50,864 nucleotides of DNA from Pelargonium tetragonum. Taxonomy: Eukaryota > Streptophyta > Magnoliopsida > Geraniales > Geraniaceae. This document shows positions 38,970-50,668 of the stretch, piece after piece (position 1 is the first letter of the stretch; each line of letters begins with the position of its first letter). The notes beneath the pieces are model-generated. The model was not told the origin of the DNA. It did no database searches and was given only the letters and a program-made list of their open reading frames with translations. The stretch spans positions 1 through 50,864 of the forward strand of contig JAYMTL010000136.1 in the NCBI GenBank assembly GCA_036897445.1, written 5' to 3'. The position numbers and the translations under genes were made by a program.

Positions 38970-41900
38970 GGGTTTCTCTAACTAGAAAAAGGCAACGATA
39001 GGAAAACAACTTACTTTACTACACACCTACTTAATTCAATTCAAAATTCAGGAATAAACTAGAAACTAGATATATTACACTTTTAAGTAAATATTCTTTA
39101 TTGGAAAAGTCTTATCAAATAAAGCTTCCACAAGGATCTAGGACTTCTTTTTTAGAAATGTACACGAACTTACTTAATGTAGGTTTCAGATAAAACTAAG
39201 TCTGAGCACCATTCGAACCTATTGACAAGGGGCTCGATTAGACTCTGTCGAGTATAATTTTGATTAGAGTAATCTACCTCCAAACTTTTTACTTTACTAT
39301 CTTTCCCGGGGTTTTAAGAGTAAAGAGCAAAGAATTCCTTATCTAAGCGATTTTAAATCCAGGGTTTCTCTTCACTAGATCGCACTAACACAAAACCAAA
39401 ATTTGCGTGGCAGGGGGCTTCTAATAACTCAAAGTCTAGGAAATAACTAGAATACTCTAAACAAACTTTTTGTTCTAGCTTTATTAATTGGATCCTTGTT
39501 GGGCTCTCTCACAAAATAAATTAAGTAAAATTGAAAAGCACTTATCCCGGAGACTCCTAAAGTTTCGTACCTCTTTTTAAGGTTTACGTAAGTACCCCTA
39601 AGATAAGTAAAAGGAGAAGAGATACTTAAAGTACGAGCTAGTTGTTAAACTTTATAGGACTAGGAAAATAGAGAGGCGTACCTAATGGGAGATAGTTGTT
39701 GTTCTAATGGAGCTATTGTAGCTAGCAAGTATTGTATAGATGTTCTATTACTTATTATAAACGTTATAGATAGTGTCTTTATAAAATTGTATTAGTTGTA
39801 TTATAATAAGGAGAAGACCTCCCGCTCGAATTGTAGTAGTAAAGAGTGCGAATTAGAAGCAAGCGGAATATACATATAGCTAAGGCCCTAGAAACTGAGT
39901 GCCTTCAGTAAAAAACTAAAAAAGAGAGCTAAGGTAATGCAATTAATTAGGGCACCTACTTTCAATCAAATTTTTAGCTAGTCTATTCCTTATTTACACA
40001 AAAACAAATTGGACAGAATCCCTTTGGAAGCGGACAGTCATTACTATTAGGTAGATTAGTTAGAATTTTTAACGGATTCCTAAAAATCTTTATACCTACA
40101 TAGTATATACTTTCTAACAAGCTTATAAGAATTCTATATTCAGGATATTTCACCTCTTACCTTTCAGAAAGGCATATCCCTGTAGAAGGGGGTGCTTTAT
40201 TAAAATATTTAATTTAACTTTATGGGGTAGGTAGCATATTTTTTACTACAAAGCAGCCATACTTTATTACCTCCTCTACGAAGTCTTGTACCTTTATGTT
40301 ATAAGAAATTTCCTTAACAAAACCTTTTTTAATCCTACTCTATATTTAGTTTAACTAGAATAATAAAAAGTACTCGCTCGCTGTATTATTACGGCTTCTA
40401 TAATCTATAATGTAGATATAGTTAAGAAATATTCATATAAAAGTTCTACATGATAAGGCACCTATATCCGGGATGAAGGCGAGAACTTGTTTTTTTTTAG
40501 AAGGGCCTTACATCTAACATTAAAAAAGACTAGTGACTATACCTTTCTGAGAGATCTTTTATAGCTATATATTAATATTAAGACGGGTATCTTTCTGCGT
40601 TAGCTAAAGCTTTGGATACGATTTTCGATGTATTACTTTGTACTGCTTGCCAAAATATCTTCTTGTAAACAAAAAGGGTCTATTGCTTCGCTTTTTCCGG
40701 ACATAACGAATTTGAATTTATAACTAAGTGCATATTTATTCTTCCCAAGATTCCTTACTTCAAGTGGTATCTGAATTAAACCTCAAAATAAGTATAAAAG
40801 AATCCACGAGAGTTCCGCTTTTATGTGAGACGTGTAAGATAATAAAGTCAGAAAAGGGGGCGGTTTATGACTCATGTTAAATTTCATCTTAAAGTCAACT
40901 TATAAACTACCTTAAAATTTGTTATTCTATCGAAAACCAAACTTCTATCTTTTGACCCCGGCCCATATGAATATGAGGAGTTGTATCTGGCCTTTTCTTT
41001 TCTTTTTTGAATCGCTAAAATCCTATCGCATACTGCATCTTTTCAGTATTTGCCTTTGAAATGTCTGGAATATAACCCAGGTAAGTGATTAAGGATTGAA
41101 GCAAGTAGGAAACTTATAAATTATTTTGCTTATTAACATTAACTACGCCCTACTTTTATTAGAAATTTATCTTATATGTTACGTATATTAAATTTCTTAA
41201 TTCATTGTGAGTTAGTCATAGGTTTGAAAGCTAATGAAACCGGACCAGAATAGCAATATCTGTCTATTAAAATTTTTCTACTAATCTTTTAGAGTCTTCA
41301 TATGACCGAACTTTTGATTCTAAGATTTGGCACCCCTAAAGTGCTAGAACAAGATTTTTTCTGTTTTAGTAAAGTATACTTATGCCTAATATCTAGAAAT
41401 TCCCCTTGATAGGTCTAGGATTATACTTTTCAAAATCAGGGTGAGGGGCCACAGGATAAATTACAAAAAAAAGACAAGGAATAAAAGAAACTTTACAAAA
41501 TATCTTACTAAGCTAAGCATAGTATAAAACCTAGACTAAGACCCATTCCTAAGGTTCCTTTTTTCCTAGTTACAAACTGCCGAGTACTAGTAATATTGGA
41601 TTAGAGGAATATCAAAACTATATATTTAATAAAAACCTATAACTTATAAGTCCCGTTCTCTTACTAAGATAACAGCTCTTATAAAGAAATGCTTGTTCTA
41701 GCACTGAATAATCTCTATGTAAGGTAAACTTGGACCGGGGTTAGAGTAGGGATTCGCGAATGTAGGACTTTATTTGATTTCCGCTTTATTAAAGCAATCT
41801 TAACTAAGACTAAGGTAAGGACTAAGGAATTTTCTCCTATCCAATTTATAGTATAAAGAGTTAGTTATAAGAGTTTGAATATCTAATGAAACTAATACCT

Positions 41901-42845
41901 TTTAACGATATGCCTTACACGCATCGGTAAGTTGCGCTACTTAAATTGAACATCCGGAAAATGCGAAGAATCAAGAAAAAAGGCAATAACACGGGACTCC
42001 TTTTAGTTTAATATATCCGAGAAAAGAATCCTAAAGGTTTCGACACAAAAGGTCACATAACAAATATCTCAGGTTGTCCATGAATTCGTAAAAACGGAAT
42101 TTTCGAGAAAGAAATTGAGTTTTGAAGGCATGTTAATACTATTGCAAGTTTCTATACCTGAGCCCTATCTTTACACAAGGTAATAAAAACTAAGAAAACC
42201 TAGCAAACTCGAAAGTTATGTAATCCTAGTTAGTAGGGGTAGATTTTGGAAGATATGAAAAGGTTTTAGAGCGGATATCACTACACACTTCCTTTTACTA
42301 GCACGGGACTCGTCGCACTAACGTCTAGATGTAAAAACACGAAAGAACTAATACCGGGTGGACTATACCCTTTTAATCTATTAAGTAATAAAAGTCTCCA
42401 TGAATCCTATCTTTTAGGGAAAAACCTTTATTATACTCAAGGGTTCCTTTCTACTGTAAGATGTAAGAGACTTTGTATTTGTTTTATTTCTTTTCAAAAA
42501 CTACGAGTAAGTTATAGACTAATGAGCAGTCAGCAATCTTGCATCCATCTAGCGAGTTCCGTTTTCCGTGTTTAGGATCTTAACAAGAATTTTGCTCTCG
42601 AAAAAGATTTTTGCAGTGGCTACTCTTTATAATTACTGACTGAAGAAGTACTCCAATTTCCTTATACTAAATTAGAATCACAGGGTCTTGGATTAAAGAA
42701 AGACGTTCTCCTAAAGCGGTGTATAAACCAAAAGAGGGCTCTAAAGGCTAACCTATAGGACTCCTATTTAAGAAATATTTACCCTAAAAAGGCTTCAACG
42801 CGATTAAATACTTAAACAGCGAATGTCGGTCTGTTTATTGTATTC
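38970..42845. other. Unrecognised AT-rich stretch
   Basis: I see no gene, RNA or mobile element, and no open frame of note. CCATTCGAACCTATT near 39210 looks like the complement of a tRNA T-arm, but no acceptor, D or anticodon stem fits. A near-match to the cluster string (GGTAATGCAATTAATTAG) lies at about 39933. Confidence 0.55.
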
Positions 42846-42849
42846 ATAT

Positions 42850-43400
42850 TAAAGAAGCTAGGTCACCTATTGTTCAATTTGAGTAGCTCCCTTTTCTTTT
42901 CAATTTTTTTGATAAGATTGGTAATAGGGAACCTTGTCTAAAAATTTATAAAGCCGAACTTCTAAGCTACTTTAATGTAGAATTGCTTTTGGGTAGACCA
43001 AAGGCACAGAGAATACTGAGGTTTATGCTCGAGAATTCTTTAAAGGTAATAATTTGGTTCAGAATCTAGATATTAAAACAGTGTATGCGTGTATAGTTGA
43101 ACGCTTTCTGGTACATAGGTTCTGTAAGAAGGATCCAGGAGGCGTACGGGTACCCTTATTCTTGATCCTTCTTACAGAAAAGGATTTGGAACTAGAAGAA
43201 TGTTATAAGAAACTATGACTATAATACCATTTCACAAAGCAGCAGCTATTATCCTTCGCTTTTACAGATGCTATTGAAAATGCCTAAACCTCGGATCGGA
43301 ATGCAATCAAAAACCTGTATCAGTACTAAGGAAGGGCGGGGTATTTATGAAACTCTCGGCTGTTAAACACTAGCTTTTATCCTCTTCGTTAGGAATTATT
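42850..43400 (+). pseudogene. Decayed coding-like stretch, possibly related to unit 1
   Basis: A + frame is open for 73 codons (42997-43215). It reads KTVYACIVERFLVHRFC, then a Gly-Gly-Val-Arg-Val step and LTEKDLELEECYKK, and continues in frame with LLSFAFTDAIEN. The order G-x-x-(K/R)-V, L-x-x-C-x-x-x-L and LL-x-x-A-x-x-x-A matches unit 1 at 35.93-36.1 kb by eye, which hints at a shared ancestor. A second + frame gives long text over the same span with about six stops. No ATG begins the open part. I cannot name the family. Confidence 0.3.
43120..43179. repeat. Perfect 16-bp inverted repeat, 28-nt loop
   Basis: TTCTGTAAGAAGGATC (43120-43135) is the exact reverse complement of GATCCTTCTTACAGAA (43164-43179). 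The loop holds the palindrome GGGTACCC (43148-43155), so a two-tier structure is possible. A perfect match of this length at this spacing is unlikely by chance (well below one expected per window). It lies inside the open stretch at 42997-43215. It could be a cruciform, an RNA hairpin, or the fused ends of a small inserted element. No flanking target duplication was seen. Confidence 0.75.
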
Positions 43401-46038
43401 AAACCTAAATTGAAAAAGGGTCCCTTCTTAAAAGTTTACAGCTTGCCCTCTATTATGTTATGGAATTCCCAAGACTTATGAGTGTTTGGGCTATGCGCTT
43501 GCTCTTTAGGGGTTCCTCTAAGTAAGTAGAAACTGGTTAGCCAAGAGTTATTCACGAGTTTCCTGTTTTTACGAGGTTAGGGCATTCTTGAAAGACTTGA
43601 AAGAGAGGCCCTTTCTCTTAGAAATTCTACTCTTGTGTTTTTATGATTTCATAGTCCCACCCAATTCCTGTGAGAAGTAACCCGGGTAAATCCTTACACT
43701 GTGATATATTTCCTTAGGCAAACTAGATAAAAGGAATTAGAGAGAGGGCCCTGCTATAGAATAGATAAGAAGAAACCTAGGCTTATTTTTATATCACCCC
43801 TTAACTCTTTTTTCTCTAACCAGATTTTATGCTGAGAGTCTAAAGAAAGTTAAGAACTGTGCTGAGGCTTGCTCCTATATTAGCCCTTGTTACTCGTAGC
43901 AAGGATCCCTTCCCTTTGTAAAGGTAGTTTATTACCTATTTGTTGAGGTTCTAATCGGATTCCAGGTTATAGCTAGTTTTACGCTATTTTTACGAATACC
44001 CGCTAAATCGAGCAGGCTTCCTATAACTTACGAATTGGAGGTCTATCTAGATTTTGCTTTGTTGAAATTAAGAATAGTAAAGGTGGATGTCTCTACTGCG
44101 AAAACATTTGAAATCTACTTAAATTCTATATTTCATTTTACAGGGTCCCCTCTTTACAAGTAATAAAGGAGATTCGAACCTTTGGTATTTCTATTAAATA
44201 AGCTTTGATATAATAGGGAGATTTGTCCTCGCTCTACTAATAGACAATCGCGTACACTATAACTCGCAGGATAACTACTTCTTTCTATCTAAGTGATTAT
44301 ATTAACGCGGGTGTTTCAGATAAAATGACAAAGGGCACTCCTTAGAGTGAAGTAAAGCGTAACCCTTTATACTGGGATATTGGAAATAAAGTTAACTCCT
44401 TTTTAGTGCTCACCAGAACTAGGATTTCTTTACTAAAGATAAATATAAGAGACATTGTAATAGGAATCAAACTAAGCTCGGGGTTTAGCGGGAACCAGAG
44501 CATAGGATCTAAGAAGCATTAGGATACCCAGTACAAGAATTCCTTGTTGTAGGGTCGCAAATATTAAGGCTTTTAGAGTCCCATAGGAGCCTTCCCCTTT
44601 TTCCTTAGAAATTAAGGAGCTTATGATATATAATTTTCATTTCTAAAGAGGTAATAAATGTCAATACAAGAGTCTCCTTATGTTGAAGAGAGTGCTATTC
44701 TTACTTTTATTTTCGTCTTCAGTACTTTGGTTTTGGAGCTATTCCAGTTAGTAGTAAGTACCGGTGTAACTGACTAGAAAAGTTTTTTAGGGAATAATAG
44801 GAGCCCATACATATACTTGTCTTAGCTTAAGGTGATTTTAGATTCACACGGGCACGGCACACGATAGTAATAAAAGCGCGTCCTTAGGGTTTTTTAGGAG
44901 CTCACCTTGTTGACAATACAATACCCCTATCACTTCGTTTTTATAACATAGGAAATGAAGATTAGACCCTTTTTTATTCTTAGAAACTGTAAAGCTTGTC
45001 ATATTTATGAGAATGAAGAAGCCTAGGTAGCGATAGCTTTCGATTAGGTGGTTTACTTAACTTAATTAGCATTGCTTTAGAAAACCCTTAGAAATTAGTT
45101 TAGGGGTAAAAATATAGAGTAGCAGTCCTAAAATGGATATAACAAGCTTTATAAAAAGTGCATGAAGCCGTAGAATTTTAAGATTTAGTTTTTATATGAG
45201 GAGAGGTGCGAAGCCCTTAATTAAATTGCCTAAGATTTGTAAACAAAAGCGATATTCGTTTAACTTTGATTTTTAGTATTATATATTAGGCAATTATTTA
45301 CTCGGTATACTACAAGACTTTTATGAAAAAGGTTTTGTAAAGTAGGCTTTCTCTCAGTTTAAAACTTAGTTACGTTTTTTATACATTCTATTCTTTTAGC
45401 TTTCTTCTCCTATTTCCGCATCCCGTTTTTTCTTCTAAAGGTTAAAAGCTTATATTATATAGCGTCATTTTTAGGTTATTTTACTAGTTAGTAAGTAACT
45501 TGACAAAGTTACATTTTTAATCTTGCAGAGCCCAACTTTCTATATCTAGTTTATGGGTTTCTCTTGTTCGCTCATCCTTAGTTCCAGCTCTACTTAGAGA
45601 GTCTGACCTTAGTAAGGAATCCTCCCTTTTCGACCCGCGTTAGTCGCTTTCTCTTTGATAAGGACCTCCTAAGTAGTTTAGTGCTCCTATTTCTCAGAAG
45701 ATCAGGTTCACTCCCTTTCTAGCCCTGTTATAATTAAGCCTAGCTCCAGGTATCCTTACTTGTGAAACGAGGTAGAGCCTCAAAAGTACAAAAAAGCAGG
45801 GTGAGAGAGTGGGCATCTAATATATATAAAGAAATTAGGTATTATTAAAAGAATTCATTGCACTAATAAAAAAGTGTCTGTTTCTTGGTTTTATTAGACC
45901 AAGTTATGCTAAATTCCACTAGAATTGAAAGGGACTACCTATACCGTAGTTAGAAGCTTTCTTTCTAAATAAACTCTATAACGCAAAGGATTCCTTCACC
46001 GCGGACTCTTTTAGTATATATTTTTAAGAGTTTTCCTT

Positions 46039-46056
46039 GTAATATATATATATTAC
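46039..46056. repeat. Perfect 18-bp AT palindrome
   Basis: GTAATATATATATATTAC is fully self-complementary, but its core is a TA run, which makes such symmetry easy to obtain. It is noted as a site likely to unwind or form a cruciform. Confidence 0.4.
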
Positions 46057-46398
46057 CTAGGGTTGCAAATTAGAAATTAGATAAAGAACTCCTTCGCACG
46101 AATCCTTGTAATCAATTACTTTTTGCTAAATAAGGGTGTGTCAGTTTGAGTATTTATAGTAATAAGGGAAATCTCGAATGGGCTGAAATTGTATTTAAAT
46201 GTCCTAAATGTAAACACGCGAGGTATACAAACGTGCGATAAACCCAAGAATTTTTATAAACTTTGACGTTTTCCTAATTATTTTCGTTAACCGCAATCTA
46301 TGGAAAAGCGGTAGAAAATTCATTCTTGAAGGGTGTCCCATATCCTCGATTTGGGTTTCTGCTCCTTTATAGGTTGGGATACCTAAAGCTTTAGTGAG

Positions 46399-46447
46399 TC
46401 CCGGGGCGCTCTTGGTAATAATAAAAATAACAAAGAAGTCCCCGGGA
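46399..46447. repeat. GC-rich inverted repeat, 8-bp arms
   Basis: TCCCGGGG (46399-46406) pairs with CCCCGGGA (46440-46447) over a 33-nt AT-rich loop. Seven of the eight pairs are G-C, which is striking in this AT-rich DNA. Confidence 0.5.
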
Positions 46448-47946
46448 GCTTTCTATCCTAGAATATGCTAAAGTCTTGTGCTTGGTTTATGGAGTTTCTA
46501 ATTTCATGTTTCAGACTTTACAGTTGAAAGAAGAAACTATTGCATTTAATTTAGGAATGATACTACTTTTATTTTATCGGGGGCCTTATAATATATAATA
46601 TTCATTTTGTTAGTGGTTAGGTATTAAAAAAGCAGTATAGCTCGTTTAGTAGCTTAGGAATTACTTATTATGTAGCATGTACTTATAAGAACTTTCAATT
46701 CCCAATGCACTGCTTGGAACAAAGAAACAATTCTTAGTATTCATTCATATAAAAAAGGTAATGTAATTAACATAGCCTTGCTGAGGACGAATTATTAGAT
46801 CAGTGTACTTTATATTAAAAGGTTACAAACTGGTTTAAGAAACCCATATGAAAGCACTCGGATAATAAGGATAATAATACGGAACTCTTGTAAACTCAAT
46901 CTTTCAGGATTCCCACAAGACTAATAAAGAGAATTCCTGTAGAATTTGTATAATTACGCAAATAAATTGAACGCTTTTAATTAGTGTCGCATTTTTATTA
47001 ATAAAGAACCCGGGAATTCTCAGATACCGGAATATCTTACTATATCTAATTAAAATTGACAGGCAACTTCCAATATCTGGGTAATTTCATAATGGAGAAT
47101 CGTGGAACACTCTTAATATAATAAAGGCTATCTCTGCAAGGCAACGCGAGTTTTTTCCTCATCAGAATTATGTCTTATGTTTGTTTATAAAGTACTATAA
47201 TTTAGAACATTCACTTCTTAAATTTTAAGCTATTGTAATCAGTGAGTGCCCTGGCAAGAACTACCTTGAGTTAACTTTTTATATTCTCCTTATACTACCA
47301 AAGTTATTATACAAAGCTTGAATCCAAAACCTCGCGATGGGCCCCCTTAACTTTAATATAAAGCGTTGCGTATAGCTATTTTAGGGGTTTTTAGACGGGG
47401 GTTAAAAATGAAACTTATTAAATTAAGAAACAAATTAGAGCCTTAAAATCGAATTTATGCGCAACACGTAGGGTACCAAGGTACCGAAAACCTGTTTTAA
47501 GAAAGAATTTGAGCTTACTAGTCATAGTTAGCACCCTTCATCTTTCAGTGTAAGTACCTTTAATGTGTATTGAAAACTCTTTTAGGGCTTAAGTTCCTGC
47601 TTTTCCTGGTGCGTGAGTAAATCAGTACAATCGCTCTAATAAAGTTTAAGCTACAAACAAGAAGCAAGTTTATTTAAAATTTAGATTTGACTTTCCTACT
47701 TTAACCCCTTTTTATCATACCAATGCAAACTCAATTTTGTATACTATACACAACAACTACCAACAAGAATTCACTTTACTTTTGTGCTACCAATAAATTT
47801 ATACTAGATCCGGTTTTATAGCCCTATAAGAGAGCATAAAATACGCTTGTAGAATCCACCCACAGGATATATAAAGAACTCAATTAGATTTTGCTTGCCT
47901 TTTATGAAACTTGTTAGTAAAACTAGACTCAATTCTATTCTAATTA

Positions 47947-47982
47947 GTTGAAACTGTTCCTGAATTGTTAGAACTTTTCAAC
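47947..47982. repeat. Imperfect inverted repeat, about 12-bp arms
   Basis: GTTGAAACTGTTC (47947-47959) pairs with GAACTTTTCAAC (47971-47982) apart from one bulge and one mismatch. The loop is 11 nt. It could fold as RNA on either strand. Confidence 0.35.
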
Positions 47983-48324
47983 CAGCGCTAGACTTTCCTT
48001 CTTTTAGTAGACTTACTCACCTTGTTATTTAGAAAAAGAAAAACCTATAACTGGGCCTTATTAGCCTTTAATTACTATATTTAGAATAGCTTTTGGGATT
48101 AGAGACAAAGGAAAAAAGAGCAGCCCCTTCCGTTTTATTCCTTGACTTTAACCAGACTACAGTAACAGAATAATTCGTGGGTTCTAATATAACAAAGACT
48201 ACAAGACTCCATCACTAACCTTGGAATACCGAAGTCCCTTTTAGTACCCCGTACGAGTCATGTGGTTATAACAAAGTAATGAGATATAACTTTTCATTTT
48301 GTTTAGTATACTTCGAGGAAGGGT

Positions 48325-48681
48325 TAATTCCTGCTCTATATTTGTAGAACCGGACTCTTTTTATATACATTAACCCCGCTTTTAGTGGGGATGGATCCTT
48401 GTTGTTGGGTAAAGCGGATTAAAAAAATGAAAGGAGTTTTAACAACGGGTATTCTTAACTTTATACTCGTAGCTACTTGTTTAAAGATTTTGGCGAGGAG
48501 TATATATATAAGTCGCACCCAAGATTCCGTGGGTTGCCCCGAAACTGAATTGAATTCCTGTGTCCTAATTATAGTAAAAGCTTTCCGTTTATATATTTAT
48601 ATAATCAACAGCATGCTACTTTTTTCTAATTTTATATTTTGTACTTTTATCCGCGGAGGTCGCCTCAAAAAGTGCAATTAA
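48325..48681 (+). CDS. Longest open frame, 98 codons from GTG, unknown
   Basis: The frame is open from about 48325 and has a GTG at 48385, an ATG at 48391 and a stop at 48679-48681. The translation starts Cys/Trp-containing (GMDPCCWVKRIKKMKG), continues with a hydrophobic stretch (ILNFILVATCLKIL) that could be a short membrane helix, and ends with a second Ile/Leu/Phe-rich stretch and a basic tail. About one open frame of this length is expected by chance in the window. No ribosome binding site and no known family were seen. A 7-bp hairpin (48374-48390, CCCC...GGGG) covers the GTG start. Confidence 0.2.
48374..48390. repeat. Hairpin over the start of the 98-codon frame
   Basis: CCCCGCT (48374-48380) pairs with AGTGGGG (48384-48390) with one G-T wobble and a TTT loop. 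It overlaps the candidate GTG start, which would tend to hide that codon if the RNA were translated. Confidence 0.35.
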
Positions 48682-48689
48682 GTATAAGA

Positions 48690-50330
48690 GATAAGAGGGT
48701 GCTGAGGATAAGAGTAAGGGCTTGTTCTTTCTTTTTAGTAAAGCAAAGGTGGGTCTTTCTACGGAGGTATACTTTACTCTTTTCTTTTTAATTAGAGTAA
48801 CAAAAACTCACTTTTTACTTTTCGTTATCTCTAACTTGGCAAGCACAATTCTATTTTTATAAGTCTTATAAGCTACAACCCCCTTAAAGTTCTACTGGAA
48901 ATGAATATCTCAACTTATTCTTAATTTAAGACAACGAACTCTGTAGCAAGTTGTATATAAGCGGGCTGCAAAAACTAGCTCTTGTGACATTTACTATTAT
49001 CTTGAGAAACACTTAAAGCCGTATCCCTTTCCTTGGGCATAAAATTTTTCCGTATGTGACTGCCCTAAAAAACTACTTGAAAAAGGATCCTATACAGAGG
49101 AAACAATAAAAGGGGCTCGTATTTGTCAGTTTTATCGGAGAGTTGAAGACATTTCTAATTTTTAAGGAAGTCCTTGTAGTAACAGTGGTCCGTAAGTTGG
49201 GCTTGGCTTTTCCTAAGAGCTGCCGTAATTGAGTTTTTTAATTCAGAGGCGGCCAGAATCCTTTTTAGAGCTTTGTACTAGCATCCTAAGCTCTGAGTCA
49301 TAGAACCCTTTATTTTCATATATATAGGGTTTTTCTATTTCTAATTAAGAAGTCAAATAGGAAAATTTGGAAGGGTTTTTCTCGTTATAAAGGAAATCCT
49401 TTAGGGGCTTTATTTCCTAGTTAAACTTCTTGAGTTATTGTCAAAGAAATTGGAAAACACCAGGGTCTCCTGGAATAAAAAGAAAAGACTTCGCCGGAGC
49501 TTAGTAAGATTTGTAAATTACCCATTAAAGTAAAGGGTGCCGCTTAACAATAAAGAGAAGAAGTGTATCGGGAAATGCTAAAAAGAAAAATCGTAGGCAC
49601 TTTAATCTTAAAAGCTGAGGTTCACATATTCCTTTTTTCCTCTAATTAAAGGATAAGCCCTTGTAGATATACTGTAGGTTTCTCTTTTTTAGGCAGGGCC
49701 AGAAATCTTTCTAGATTTATATACATAAAGGAGCCCTTTAAGTTATATACTTTGCGATGGACTTGAATTAACACTCTAAAATTGCTTATATTGCTTTCAG
49801 CGGTGAAGTACTTGTACATAAAAACTTGCTCTATTATTCCTTAAGTTATATCCACTCCCTAACTTTTATACCTATATTTTTATGGTCTGTTGTAACCAGG
49901 ATTCTAATCGACATTTCAATGTAAAAAGTAAACCCTATGCCTGAACACTCTAAAAAGTACTCTATCAACGAAACATAAAGAAAAAGCGGAGAAGGATTTC
50001 TTTTATATAAGAGCCCTTATTCCAGTTTTCATACATATGAGCCCGTCGCCTTACCCTATTGGGTAGAGGAACCCCTTGATTAACTAATGGGTAAACTTTG
50101 AAAAGTTTACCTATTAGTCCTAGCTAAATCCAACGAAAGAAACTATAGGCCAAGCTTACCCTAGAGTGCTCTTTTACTATAACACTCTAATTTATAAAAA
50201 GGGTAAAGAAAATTAGGCATATAAATAGAAAACAGTCGGTAGTTCCGAGCCTAGGGATACCCTTTTTGTACAAAAAAAGTAGCGAGATTTTAAACTTTCT
50301 ATGCTGCTATTTTAGTTGTAAGATTGTCCA
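48690..50330. other. Unrecognised AT-rich stretch
   Basis: No gene or RNA was seen. GAGGATAAGAGTAAGGG near 48705-48721 resembles the purine-rich text of the 35.6-39.0 kb units, but it is short. The main structure is the hairpin at 50084-50117. Confidence 0.5.
50084..50117. repeat. Hairpin, 15-bp stem with tetraloop
   Basis: CTAATGGGTAAACTT (50084-50098) pairs with AAGTTTACCTATTAG (50103-50117) around a TGAA loop. All positions pair, one as G-T. It is the tightest long hairpin seen in the window. No T-run follows it, so a terminator is not supported. A structured RNA element or replication-associated hairpin are possible. Confidence 0.65.
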
Positions 50331-50335
50331 GTTCA

Positions 50336-50668
50336 TAACTTAGATCTTTTTTCGCGCTAAAGTTAAAGGTGGGTCTAGCTCATAGTTATAGAATCTATCG
50401 AAATTATAGAAGAATTGAACTGAAAGACAAGCGCGTAACTTTTGTTATTTTAGGAGTCTTCTGGATTGAGTTTTCTTCTTTATTTCCACAACAGGTAGGA
50501 GGCACCTGGGAATTCTTAAAAAAAGTAATAAGGAACCCTTTTCCAGGGCTAAATAAAAGAATATAAGGTATAGCTTTTTGTAATAAGATAAGCAGTCAAG
50601 TACTTAAGTATTCCTGTCAAATAAAGGAGTTACACTTAGGAACTTTTGCCCTAAGTGGGACAAGCTAA
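50336..50668 (+). CDS. Coding-like frame near the right end, unknown
   Basis: A frame with a GTG at 50369 and a stop at 50564-50566 (65 codons) reads basic text with several Tyr and Arg, then a hydrophobic Val/Phe/Ile/Trp patch (VTFVILGVFWIEF), then a Lys/Pro-rich end. The same frame is open for a further 33 codons after the stop, so some 110 codons hold one interruption. This is near what chance allows. No known domain was recognised. Confidence 0.18.

Larger units (their letters stand above)
43410..48320. other. Unrecognised AT-rich stretch with hairpins
   Basis: No gene or RNA was recognised. GGTAATGTAATTAA at 46757-46770 repeats the first 14 bases of the cluster string on the + strand. 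Structures supported by sequence are an 18-bp AT palindrome at 46039-46056, an inverted repeat at 46399-46447 and an imperfect one at 47947-47982. Confidence 0.5.

Noticed and set aside
39195-39260. tRNA-like T-arm on the - strand (GGTTCGAATGG)
   Set aside because: There is no matching acceptor or D-arm at the right distance.
44155-44185. tRNA-like T-arm on the - strand (AAGGTTCGAATCTCC)
   Set aside because: The loop would be nine bases and the rest of a tRNA is missing.
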